This document shows, in pieces, positions 12,045 to 22,205 of a DNA stretch of 64,000 nucleotides. This stretch comes from Gymnothorax reevesii. Its lineage: Eukaryota > Chordata > Actinopteri > Anguilliformes > Muraenidae. Under the pieces are notes generated by a model that worked only from the letters and a program-made list of their open reading frames with translations, had not been told where the DNA came from and made no database searches. The DNA lies in the NCBI GenBank assembly GCA_029721435.1, contig CM056578.1:18449911-18513910 (forward strand), given 5' to 3'. Positions within the stretch are counted from its first letter, which is position 1, and every line of letters starts with the position of its first letter. Position numbers and translations under genes: made by a program.

Positions 12045-12640
12045 GTGAGTGAGAGAGCGAGAGGTGAGAGGGAAAGGAGGCGCGCCGGTCTCTATTAACG
12101 GCCTGCAGGGAGAGAGGGAGAGGGGGAGAGAGGGAGATGGAGACAGGGATGAAGATGCAGATTGAGATGTAGAGAAGGAAAGAGACAGAGGGAGAGGGGG
12201 AGAGGAAGAGAGGGCTAGAGAAAGGAATGAGAGAGGCAGAGAAAGACAGAAAAACGCCGATAGAGATTAAGACAGAGGGAGATGGAGGGAGGGAGAGAGA
12301 GGGCTGAGAGAGATAGAGAGATGGGAGAGGAAGAAAGGCAGGGAGACGGAAACGGAGAGACGGATATGAAAACAGGAAGAGAGGCAAAGAGATGGAAAGA
12401 AGAAGAGGGAAATGGAGATGGAAGAAGAGCGAGAAAGAGTGGCAGAGAGGGAGAGAGAGAGGGAGAGAATGAGAGAGCCAGAAAGAGAGGGAGTAAATAA
12501 AAAAGGGACAGAGAGATGTAGAGGGGAAGAGAGAGAGAGAGAGAGATGAAGAGGGAGGAACAGAGGCAGAGAGAGGAGTAGAGAGGGATAAACACAGGAT
12601 AGAGGGAGAGAAAGATGAAAGACTCTCTCCAGCCTGCTCG
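12045..12640 (+). repeat. Polypurine (GA/GGGA) tract, about 600 bp
   Basis: Almost entirely G and A on the plus strand, with interspersed GAGAGA and GGGAGA blocks. Both strands stay open over long distances only because of this bias, so the 208- and 179-codon ORFs are artefacts. Confidence 0.95.
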
Positions 12641-13138
12641 GCTCGCACCTCCGTCCTCATCGTAATGGGGAAATGTGGTTTTCACTCTCCTCCTCTTAAT
12701 CTTACTCAGACAGAGGGTGCACAGAGAGGCTCTTTTCCAATGGAAATCACACAATGGGGGGACACATCATTAGGAAATTTCCAATCTGGTTGAAACACGC
12801 AGATAATATTATGTGACACTTCAGGGTAGAGCACCAAATGACCCATAACAGATGGGGAGTCCGTCGCTCATGGCGAAACCCTCCCATCAGTGTCTCCCCA
12901 TTCGATTTGACTCACAAATGAGTGTTTTTACTTCACAGACATGTTTTTTTTGTGCCTTTTCTTAGTTAGCTTTGTTCGATTCGGCTGAATTTTTAACTCA
13001 GCAAACTGCGCCTCTTAACAAACCCTCGCTTTAATTACTTTGCAAAAGGCTGGCTAAACAAGCGTTTTATTTTGCGGTAAGAATCTAAAAATACTGCAAA
13101 AGCTATACCACCTGCACAGAATATATGCTTATTTTTTT
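12641..13138. other. Intronic sequence between purine tract and TIR element
   Basis: AT-rich with no recognised feature. Confidence 0.45.
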
Positions 13139-14255
13139 AAGCCCCACTAGGTAGGAATTTCACCTTAAAATATCAGTTTAAAAGTACATCTATTGGTGGG
13201 CTGGATTATTACAGTGAGAATGGCATCTCTCCCTTTACCACAGAGGGACCTGGTGGCCTGCATCTGGGACAATGTAACTTTTGACCGCGGGTCCCGCACT
13301 CTCCCAAAACGTACGTTCTGCTTTACAGCACACACACACACACACACACACACGAGCTTTTGGATAAGGAGCATAAGGAGAAGGCGGCTAGGCTAGCCCG
13401 CTAGCCCGGTATTGTGTCTCGAAAGATGGCTGAGGCAAAGAAGCGAAAAAGGACGGTGTCAGTGGAAGCCAGGATAAAAAAAAGGGAGAGTGACTGTGAA
13501 CGGCACAAAATCAGAGTTAATATTGGACCGGCTTTTTCGCAGTGGAAAGAGCTCATGGCAAAAGAGGGCTGCAAGTTGGACGCCGAACTGGCATTGTTGC
13601 TGATTGAGAGGTGAGTTATATGCTTGTGTTCATGCATTGTATTTATCACACATTGTTTTTGTTGTCTGTGTTATCGTGTGAAGTCACAGTCACTATTTGG
13701 GTTATCAAAACGTAACTGATTCTAAGCCCATTCAAATAATGTAAACAAGGTTAGCCGAGGTAGCATTAGCATTTCACCAGCAGAGTTCGCCCCTTTTTAG
13801 AGTGTTTTTTATTGTGAACTTCATGCTTCATGGCAAGAAAAGTTGTTGGCTTACTAGCAACTATTGTTTGAAAGCAAAGACAGGCCATATCAGCTTTGTA
13901 GGCTGGCGTTGTACCGTCATTATATTGATATTGTCCCATTTTCAGGTTACAATAGCTACTACGTCTGCTAACATTACTCTTAGGAGCGGTGCTTGCGCAT
14001 ACTTTGTTGTAGAACAATAGTTTCAATCCAACGCTGTTGAAGACTTCTACGTAAATACAATCATAACTAATAACTGTATTGATTCCAGCTCCACAAGTCT
14101 CAGGGTGTAAAAAAAAAGCATGTTCTCACGGGGGACGTCAGCCGGCAACAGCGCTCTATGTGTTTTATGACAGCAGTGTTGCAGTTCTACTTGCTCTAGT
14201 GGCCTTTAGTGGCTGCTAGAGCGCACGAAACTGGGATTCCTACCTAGTGGGGCTT
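13139..14255 (+). mobile_element. Terminal-inverted-repeat DNA element of about 1.1 kb
   Basis: The left end aagccccactaggtaggaat (13139-13158) is matched in inverse orientation by attcctacctagtggggctt (14236-14255), a perfect 20-bp terminal inverted repeat. Inside are a spliced-looking ORF (13426-13610), a CA microsatellite (13330-13352) and AT-rich filler. No transposase is visible, so this copy is probably non-autonomous or internally deleted. Target duplications are not clear: the left flank is a T-rich run and the right flank begins caatg. The superfamily is not assigned. Confidence 0.82.
13426..13610 (+). CDS. First-exon ORF inside the TIR element (lysine/arginine-rich, 61 codons plus split codon)
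   Basis: The ATG at 13426 (AAAGATGG, good Kozak context) opens MAEAKKRKRTVSVEARIKKR. After it come HKIRVNIGPAFSQWKELMA and a C-terminal stretch KLDAELALLLIER. The frame meets a strong splice donor, AG|GTGAGT, at 13610/13611, splitting the arginine codon after two bases. The basic N-terminus followed by a RVNIG-AF-W motif and a DAELALLL helix resembles, from memory, the N-terminal module of many uncharacterised teleost proteins with multi-copy genes. Its position between perfect TIRs suggests either the element's own gene or a captured host exon. The rest of the gene is not found in the element. The function is unknown; nucleic-acid binding is only suggested by the basic character. Confidence 0.55.
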
Positions 14256-14529
14256 CAATGAAAATCTGAGTTAAACTGCCTTGCATTATTGGCTATATTT
14301 TCTGTCTTATTTAGTGAAATAATATAAATAAAATGTTCCATTTACGCATTTTAAAGGCAGATGTTGAGCATGTCAACATGAGGTTGCAAATGTGGTGTTT
14401 TCTGCTGGTTTTGAGATGGAAACGCATGGCGTTTTTTGTGCTGACCATTCCTTTAACAATTCAGGCAGCAGACCCTTGGACTGGCCTGGATGTCCAGGGA
14501 CCAATATACATATATATGTATATATATTT

Positions 14530-14954
14530 ATTTTTTTAAATTATTATTATTTATTTATTTATTTATTTTTATTTCACCCTTATTTAACCAGGTTAAAGGT
14601 CAATCCCGTTGAGATTGAAATCTCTTTTTCAAGGGAGCCCTGGGGGAATAGGTGGGGAGGGACAGAGGAATTGCACAGCCAATTAGATCAGGGGATGATT
14701 AGGCGGCAGATCTAAAGAGCCAAGTTGGGACTTTAGCCATGACACTGGGGAACCCCCTACTCTTATCAAAGAGTGTCATAGGATCTTTAATGACCACTGT
14801 GAGTCAGGACCTCGGTTTAACGTCTCATCCGAGAGATGGCGTCTTCTTCAGTACAGTGTCCCCGTCACTGCATTGGGGCATTGGGGTTTATTCCACCAGT
14901 GGGAAGATCGCCATCTACTGGCCCACCAACACCTCTTCCAGGAGCAACCTGGTT

Positions 14955-14987
<33 letters not shown>

Positions 14988-15054
14988 AGCCCACACCTGC
15001 TTAGCTTCAGCCACACGGCTGAAGCAGATTGAATTGTGGTATGGCTGCTGGCAA
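14530..15054 (-). mobile_element. 5S-rRNA-derived SINE (SINE3-like)
   Basis: On the minus strand the element starts near 15054 and has a head with GCTAAGCAGGTGTGG and GTCAGTACTTGGATGGGAGA. That is the internal promoter half of 5S rRNA and marks SINE3-type retroposons. The body includes GGATGAGACGTTAAACCGAG, and the tail CCTGGTTAAATAAGG runs into an AAAT-type A/T-rich end at about 14540-14580. Identical ATATATATTT decamers at 14520-14529 and 15055-15064 could be the target duplication, although the sequence is low-complexity. Confidence 0.88.
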
Positions 15055-15064
15055 ATATATATTT

Positions 15065-15422
15065 CATATATAAAATAGAGATGACATATGGTGTGGTACA
15101 GATTGCTGATGATAGTGGCTATATGAGGAAATGGAACAAACACACTCCTCTGGTGAATTATTGTGCAGTTGGAAGTGTAATATGCTCATGCGCGTGCGCA
15201 TGCTAACATATACACACACACAAATATATTGCTCTGAGTGACTCTTATACAGAAATGCGCACACTCTTCTATAAATCTACGGGCTGCTAATTTGTGTGAC
15301 ACCGTATGGTTCAGCATCTGAGTAGTGCTTCCATCAATGACCATATGAATCCTCCACAATCTGCTCAAATGAGCAACGGTAAGTTTGTGTGAATGAAAGA
15401 TTACGTCCCAGCTTTCGATCAG
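15065..15422. other. Intronic sequence without recognised features
   Basis: AT-rich, with a short CA stretch at 15211-15225. Confidence 0.4.
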
Positions 15423-15765
15423 TATGTGTGTGTGTGTGTGTCTGTGTGCATGTGTGTGTGTATACCAGCGTAAGGTTAGAGTGGGTGTCAAGGAAGCAGG
15501 TGTAGAGTGTGCTTACATGAGATTGGTATGGGTGTGTGCATTTGTCTGTACACATCAGTCAATGCGTGTGTATGTGAGGTACGTGTGTGTGCATGCACGA
15601 GTGCAAGAATGTGGGTGTCTGTGTGTAGCAGTGAGAGGTTAGTGTGTGTGTGAGAGTACATGCTCGGGAGTGTGTATGTGTATGTATGTGTGTGTGCCTA
15701 CATGAAATTAGTTTGTGCGTGCATGTGTGAGTGCGTATGTGTGTGTTCCAGTGTGAGATTAGTTT
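15423..15765 (+). repeat. GT-rich compound microsatellite
   Basis: Pure GT at 15424-15440, followed by degenerate GTGTGC, ATGTGT and GTGAGT units. Confidence 0.93.
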
Positions 15766-17177
15766 GTGCATAAATACACCCATCTGCACAAACAGGATCT
15801 GTCTTAATAAGTCTGCAATGTAGGCATTCTCCTGGGCGGAGCAGATGATGGTCCGGAGTGTATGTGGCGGGGTGCGGAAATCAAATCCCAATTCTCAGGG
15901 ACATCCCAACACAAACCCACCAGACCGATTCATCGGGGCCGCCTGACCAAAAGGGTTTTCTTTCAGTGACCCCACGCCCCTCCCAAAAACAAAAAACAAA
16001 AACAAAAAAATACACACAATAAAAATGCACACATTGATAACGCATTTTCAGCCATGAGACGATGACCTGGAAGTGGGAAAAGTCCGTCAGATTTCCTGGC
16101 AGACTGGATAAAGAGCCTGCCTTGTGGCAAACGGTTAACACCTCGCTCCCAGGAATTGGGCCAGCGGTCACCATCCCAAATGATCCAACCCGAACGGCGA
16201 AATGTGAAAAATTGACTCGCGGCGTCCATTTGAGCCCTCTCCAGAGAGGGCTCATGCTGATCATGCAGAGTTGATTCAACCCTGAGAGTTTCACTGAGTC
16301 AGCCCCCTTACCAGCACAAGGCTAAATGTGCGTGCCTGTTCTCACAGCTGTCCCAAAAATACAAGAAATCAATGACACGCCTGATAAACTGCGTATATAA
16401 AGTACACTGCCTGAAAAATAAACATTATTCAAAAAACAATTCTGAGTTGGAGTAATATGAAAAAAATAAATAAATTAGATCGAGCTTCAACTCCCCACCG
16501 TCCAAAATCTATTCCCAGAGCTGAATCACAGAAACAATGGAGGAGATATTACCTGTATCGATATCTTATTATGTGTAACTTTGAGAGGGTGTGAAGCAAT
16601 TACAACAAAATGTAACATCTCGTTTCAATAAGGCAATTATTTTCAACGTCTGGTGCATGCTCTTAAAATAGCCTTTGAGACTCAGTGGGGATACTTAGTT
16701 TTGAAACTTTTAAAGTGATCACCACCCAATTCCTGAAAGACTATGCACTCTGATAATTTTCCAAATGAGTAAACGTAAAAAATAAGTCCTTTTTTTGATG
16801 CAAACTGATAAATTTCTAAGAAGCAGAGCAGACGGAACGAAGAGGCGGTATTCTTCTGTCATGAATATTCAGGGGTTCCATTTTGATAGTCAGCCCACTA
16901 AACAGACTCCTCACGCTAGAGTTTAGATTGCTAGCAGGCTGAATGCGAAAAACTGTGCAGAAAGCGACAGCAGCTCCATGACACTGCAACCAGATGAATC
17001 AACAGTGGGATCTGCGTGATTTAACCGTACATATATGAGCCAATACAACTTCACCCTAAATAACTGAGGCACTGCTGCCACTTGCCGCAGTTGGGACGAA
17101 TCAGAGTGGTGACTAACATTCAATGTCTGGGAGGCTAGCTGTCTAAGTTAGCAAGCTATTTATATGTAATGACTCAC
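15766..17177. other. Intronic sequence without recognised features
   Basis: An A-rich stretch lies at 15988-16010. The 137- and 88-codon minus ORFs (15881-16294) show no domain or splice context I can support. Confidence 0.4.
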
Positions 17178-17343
17178 TTTGTCATCTATCCTCTGAATCA
17201 AGCGTTCTTCCAAATTCACAATGTCATAAACCAGGTTAGACAGCTCAGATACATCCACTGAGTCATGATATGATAACTGGGTTTCTTCAAACCAATTAAT
17301 CTCAGCAGGACTATATTCGATGCTACTTCCTATTATCAAGAAT
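17178..17343 (-). pseudogene. Exon-like coding fragment of unknown family (55 codons, both splice signals)
   Basis: On the minus strand the pyrimidine-rich acceptor CTTTGTCTATTTGTTAG ends at 17344 and the donor AAA|GTGAGT lies at 17178/17177. The 166 nt between them hold one codon-finishing base and 55 sense codons with no stop, despite AT-rich surroundings. The peptide begins FLIIGSSIEYSPAEINWFEE, continues with an acidic, hydroxyl-rich centre, and ends LEERLIQRIDDK. It does not resemble teneurin or any family I can name. Its start phase is the one needed after an exon ending in two codon bases, as the ORF in the TIR element does, but the two are on opposite strands. It is probably a remnant of a transposon-borne or nested gene. 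Confidence 0.42.
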
Positions 17344-19639
17344 CTAACAAATAGACAAAGTAACTTAGTGCGCAGTAGCTTTTCGCTTTGATTTCATAAA
17401 ATGTTCAAGCCTAGTGGGTAAAGTTGTGGACAGTTTTTAACAGAAAGAGTGGAAAAATAGCGTCTGATTGTCTGATTGTACAACTTTTCGAATGCGAAAA
17501 GCCAGCCTTTCTGCAATATTCTCCTGTACTATCACAGTGAAGCAGCTCAGCTTCGCACTGAAGCAGTTTTCAGCCTTTCCCCTAACTGTTTATGGCAGCA
17601 AAAGTTAAGCAGGTAATTGAGGCATAGAAGGTCTCAGGAGTGCATTTGTTTAATTCTTGCTCATTTTCGGACCAATCATTTGTTGGTAAAACCATTAAAA
17701 GCTTCAAATTTTCGCATTTTGGGCTTGGCTCTTTTTTTTTTTAAATTTTGCTTAGGACTGTACTGCACAACAGGCATTAGCAGCTGCTCACCTTGAAATA
17801 GAGGAAACCGAAAAATCCCTTGAACTACAGATTAGTCCTTTAATGTTTTCAATAATTTTTCTTGGTTAGAGATAAGGTAACTCCACAAACACTCAATACT
17901 GTCAGATGTGTTCATTTCTCCTTGTTGTGGTAAGTGATAAAGCAAATTTTGCTAAAAATGTTTTTCATTTGAACAATCAAAACCAGGAATAGCCTGCAGT
18001 GCTGGAGATTGTGCCTGCTAACGTGAAAAATAAGTCAGATCTTTATCTTTTTTTTGATAAGTATAGGCTACCTCATGAATGAAACTTTGTCCTGTGTTGG
18101 GTTTTTTTTTTTTTTTTAATTGAATGGCCTTAATGTTGCATCCAAGGAGAAGCAGAGTGTTTTTCTGCCAACTGACCAGCCAAATAATCAGAAAACTTTT
18201 TAATAACAAAAAATGAGTGAGTTTAAAGGACATTTTTGAGCTTCCCCTGTTTTAAGCCAAGCTTTCGTCACTAAATACAAGACATGAAGCCTCTAATCCC
18301 CATGGTTAGGTCAGGATTTCCCACAGAAGCCGTCTCGACAACAGTGGGGAGGTGCAGAGCTGTTTACTTTTTGGAACGTGACAAAATTCTATTTGGCAGT
18401 GTACTCCTGCATGATGGATTTTAAATGAACCTGAGGTTAAGCTCAGATGTGGAGTCGATGTAACTGTGGCCAAATTTCAATCTTTCCTACAAGAAAAATG
18501 ATGCAATAAATATTTTTTTTTTCAGACCTAAAACCCGGTGGTCCTGGCCTATTTTCTGTAAGGAACATGTCAAGGAGCACATGCTTGTTGCACACACAAG
18601 GTTTAACTATTCTGTGCTCTGCGATTTTACTCAGAGTCACTGTCAATGCACATTTTTTTGTGCGCCAACTGTCAAAGTCAAATGAACAGCCTGTTTTCTG
18701 TTACCACAGACTGGTGAAAAAAATGAATTATGTAAACTGCCTTGTTAATGAAGTCAGAAACAAGGTCTTCAATGATCAAAACCCAATCCTCCGGCAGAGT
18801 TCTCAATTTATTGCTTTCGTGATAAAATCTTCAAAAAAAAAATCTTCAAAAGTCAAAATCTCAACAGAATAGCAAGTGCTTAATATTGTGCTTTATTTTG
18901 TTTGCTTCTTTATTTTTAACCGTTAAAAAAGTGATGATTGCGATTCCGCAGGGCCCTGAAATGAGGTTACTTCCATAACAATCCTCGTCTGAGAACGAAC
19001 TTGCAAGTTCATCAGGTTTGTTCCTGTGTGTGGGCAGACACAGTTTGCATTGAGCGAGAGAGTGTGTATGCACAGGTGTGTGTTTGTTTTATTCACCCAT
19101 TTATATTTATTTGCATAAGATGTTGAAATAACTCGATACTCATCATTAGGGGAATCAAAGTTGTCTGCAAATGCCAAGGATTGTTTACCCAGTGCTATGT
19201 AGGGGTCTGATGGTACCACATAATGATGAAATCCAGTCTGATGGAAAATGACAAAGGTCCTAGGGTTCCTCCTACAAAAACAGCCATGGCATCTTTGATG
19301 ACCGCAAAGTAAGCTTTAATCAACCATAGAAGTTCTAAAGCTCACAAACCCATCATATACAAGCCTGTTTTTTTGAGACCCCAAACTCTCATAAAAGAAA
19401 GATCGATACTGAGAACATTTTTCTATTAAAACTCTTGAGCAATATAACAATACAATTTATGTGTGACGTTGAGATACCTTTATAACTTCTTTTAAAAAGA
19501 CATACTTTATAACAAAGATTGTGGCGACTGTAATTCAAAAATAATCCCTCACCTTCTTTTTTGAAGTTTTTGTTACCCTTCTACCAAGTTAAATCCTTGT
19601 AAAAACAGGAGTGATTATGGAAACAGAAGTAAGTCTTCG
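17344..19639. other. Long AT-rich intronic stretch
   Basis: Contains T/A homopolymer runs (17730, 18103-18118, 18833) and a short direct repeat of aaatcttcaaaa near 18826-18850. No gene or mobile element was recognised. Confidence 0.4.
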
Positions 19640-19947
19640 TTCATCCATCCATCCATCCATTTTATATCTAACAAGCTTGCTCCATGTCTGAACTGCAGTG
19701 GACGCTGGAGTAAATGCCAGCATGCGGTCGCCGTGAGGTAGAAACACACCCTGGACAGTTTGCCATTCCAGGACCACCCACTTGTGCCTCACACATACAT
19801 ACCAATGGGAAATTTAGTGTCTCCATGTAGCCTGACATGCATGTCTTTGGACTGTGAGAGAAAACCGCAATACCTAGAGAAAACGAACGTGAACAAGGGG
19901 CAAAAATGCCAACTCCGCCCGAAGAAAGCACCAGTCTGGATTCCATC
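19640..19947 (-). mobile_element. L2-like LINE 3' end, first part
   Basis: It starts with the TCCA run typical of the complemented 3' terminus of fish L2-type elements. Diverged but recognisable tail text follows: cagcatgcggtcgccgtgag, acaccctggacag, tttagtgtctccatgtagcc, catgcatgtctttggactgt, and gagagaaaaccgcaatacc. It is truncated and non-coding. It resumes after the MITE at 20250. Confidence 0.85.
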
Positions 19948-20249
19948 TAGGGCTGAGCAACGTCTTCAAAATCAAACATCACCGTATTTTAACCTGAATA
20001 CCTCAATATCACCAAGGTGGCAATCTCGTGGGCATAACTGTTGGAGCTTCCACAAAAATATTAACACAATGTATTCGAATAAATGACCAAGCAAGCACAA
20101 GCAACTACTAAAGCAGTCTAATAAGCGCAGATAACCACATCCTTTTTACTGTAGTGCAGCCTTATTATCGCGATACACCAATATCCAAAACCACAGACGA
20201 TATCTTACATCGTGATATTGATATAATGCCGATATATTGTCCAGCCTTA
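19948..20249 (+). mobile_element. hAT-like MITE inserted in the L2 remnant
   Basis: A 302-bp element with imperfect inverted ends, tagggctgagcaacg on the left and tattgtccagcctta on the right. Inside is the gatatc-rich, ATATTG-rich text typical of fish MITEs beginning AGGGCTGGGC. The flanks attccatc (19940-19947) and attcaaac (20250-20257) match 6 of 8 bases and both derive from the interrupted L2 text, consistent with an 8-bp hAT target duplication. Confidence 0.82.
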
Positions 20250-20312
20250 ATTCAAACTAACTGCCTCCTCCCTGCAAGGCCACATTTCTACCTACTGCAT
20301 CACCACCTGTGA
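20250..20312 (-). mobile_element. L2-like LINE 3' end, second part after MITE
   Basis: After the MITE the L2 tail continues: attcaaac, ctgcaaggccacat, then ctactgcatcaccacc. This parallels the usual ATTCGAACCC, TGTGAGGC..CAGTGCTAACCACTGCACCACC order in fish L2 ends. Confidence 0.7.
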
Positions 20313-20699
20313 GTCAGAAAGAGAGTTTAAATTTGTAGCGTGATGGAGGGGTCTGCTTTAGCATGGTTCACTGCCGCTGCTGCATAACTGGATTGTGTTT
20401 GATCCAGATGGAGGAAGGATTTTGACTGAGTCACAAACATGGCCTCCAGCACCACCTTAGGCCGCCCAACCAAGTACACAGCACTGCTCTTCTTCAGTGG
20501 TTTTGACATGAAAAGGGCAGAGGGTGGTGTGGCTGCTGGCGAAACAGCGCAGTCGGTATGTGTCAGACCATGTTTGCGCAGTGTGTTTGTGGTGTATGTG
20601 TATATGTGCGTATTTGCTCTGTAGGAGACACTGACTGAAAACTGCAGGTGCGGGTGTTTGTACAGATGTCATCGTGGAGCACTGACGGCTTTACTTTGC

Positions 20700-21175
20700 T
20701 CGGTGTGTGTGTGTGGGTGTTTTTGTGTGCGCGTGTTTGAGTGTGTGCGTCTGAGTTAAAATGCGCCAGTCGAGAGTGTTTGTACAGATGTTCCTACGAG
20801 ACAGTGATGGCTCCACTCAGCTCGGTGTGCATGTGTGCGTGTGTGTGATTGTGTGTGTGTGTGAGTATATGAGTTTGGGTGGAGTGCGAGAGTGAATGCA
20901 TGTGTAGTGTATGCGCACATGTACGCGTGTCCACACCTACGCTTGTATGTCTGTGCCTGTGCGTGCGCATGAGTGTGTACAAAGCGAGCCAATAGCATTT
21001 ACACTTGCAGCCTATGGTGTTTGAGTGTGTGTGTGTGTAGTGAGCTCACAGACGCCAAAGCAACCTGTATTTGTACAGGCATGTCTTTATGGGACACTGA
21101 TGGCTTCCATGGAATCAGCCTGTGCGTGTGTGTGTGTGTGTGTGCACGCGTGTGTGTTTACACAAAGCAGTTGGC
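20700..21175 (+). repeat. GT-rich microsatellites downstream of exon B
   Basis: GT runs at 20703-20715, 20835-20865, 21025-21040 and 21124-21144, within degenerate TGTGCG text. On the transcribed minus strand they are CA repeats lying roughly 60 to 530 nt past the exon B donor. Confidence 0.92.
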
Positions 21176-21232
21176 AGTGTTTGTACAGGTATTGTGGTGA
21201 GTATGTAATGAACGCCACACAGGTGTGCTCAC

Positions 21233-21470
21233 CTGGTTTCCAGGGGAACGCTGCTGTTCAGTGCCCAGCTGTCCTGAAGTTGCACCGACTCGGGTGTGGT
21301 CGGTCCGTCGCCGGGGGCCACCACCGGGGCATGGGCAGCGTTTCGACGGCCAGCCAGTGTGTTGCGGTTGAGGGAGTTGGCAGATGATTGGTGGTGGGAG
21401 AGGGAGGGGTGAGTGTGGGGCGGGGGCAGTGGAGGCCTCAGGGTTGATTGGCTGTGGTGGTTAGGAGGAC
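21233..21470 (-). CDS. tenm2: Teneurin-2 intracellular-domain exon B (238 nt)
   Basis: The next coding exon of the same gene. Acceptor TCTCTTTCAG ends at 21471 and donor GTGAGC begins at 21232. The two leading bases complete the glycine codon begun by exon A, so A and B join in frame. It ends two bases into an arginine codon (AG|N). The 78 full codons read through [16 protein letters not shown], then [13 protein letters not shown], a short variable linker, and finish [12 protein letters not shown]...NSSVPLET. Nearly every block matches the teneurin-2 cytoplasmic domain just before the segment that leads into the transmembrane helix. RPPLPPP is a polyproline motif of the kind reported to bind SH3 adaptors such as CAP/ponsin in teneurins. 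Skipping this exon would shift the frame, so it is probably constitutive. The following exon (HFLF...) is not seen between 1 and 21232, so the downstream intron exceeds 21 kb. Identity as tenm2 is strong; tenm3 is the main alternative. Confidence 0.95.
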
Positions 21471-21484
21471 CTGAAAGAGACCAG

Positions 21485-21960
21485 GACAGTGATTGCTAAG
21501 CTGGGAGGAACTTTTTACAGATATAATTAAAAATTAATAATTGTCCATTAATAATTGGACAGTGAAGAAAGACTGGAAAAATGAATGAGAGATAAGACGC
21601 ACAGAACCGTCCTTAAGTAATTGGACACAAAAAAGACCAGGACAGGGAGATCAGATGAAAGCGTATTATCTACAAGATACACAGACGAGTTCACAAGTGT
21701 TTGGACAGTAAGAACAGATGAATGAGAGGAGAGCTACCTATTACTAGCTTGTGGACAGTGAAGAGACCACAAAAGTGATATATAACCGGCACTGTGCAAT
21801 TGAGAAGTAGCAAAAGACAAGATAAGAGAAAAAAAAAAATAGGAACACGCTTTCTACAGGACTTTAGATTGTCCAAATGCATCCAGCATTTGGACAGTGA
21901 TGCAATTTTAGAGGGCTGTGATTCCAACTCAATTAATTCACTTTGCATAAAGCAAATATA
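21485..21960 (+). repeat. Degenerate array of ggacagtga-type motifs
   Basis: The string ttggacag, often followed by tgaagaga or tgatg, recurs at about 21557, 21625, 21700, 21751 and 21892. The last copy reads catttggacagtgatgcaat and is followed by gaatttaagggtat, like a dispersed fish repeat also seen at 57990. The order within the array is irregular. Confidence 0.55.
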
Positions 21961-22205
21961 TTCAGCTTGAATTTAAGGGTATGGTGTGTTTAAGAAAAAG
22001 GCACAAATTTGCCTTGACTCTGGCAGCCACAATGTGCCTATCCCTGCAGGCTGATGTGGAAAAGACCTCCTCACGCTGATGTAAAGGCCTGCAGTCAGTA
22101 AAAAACATCACATGATGAAATCAGAATCTCTAACCCACATTTGCATGGGACGAAGTGTCTCTGAATCAGTGGTATGAAGCTGCAATGAATATACAAATTG
22201 TATCG

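Larger units (their letters stand above)
1..21232 (-). other. tenm2: tenm2 intron downstream of exon B (partial)
   Basis: Everything from the exon B donor to the window edge lacks the next expected teneurin exon (HFLFKT... through the KYCSWKC-like pre-membrane segment). I infer it is one intron continuing past position 1. Repeats inside it are listed separately. Confidence 0.75.

Noticed and set aside
12034..12754. 208- and 179-codon minus ORFs rich in Ser, Leu and Pro
   Set aside because: Produced by a polypurine tract read on the complementary strand; no start context, domain or splice support.
13139..17416. A single larger element joining the TIR element and the exon-like fragment at 17178-17343
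   Set aside because: The two coding fragments are on opposite strands and the TIR at 14236-14255 already closes the first element.
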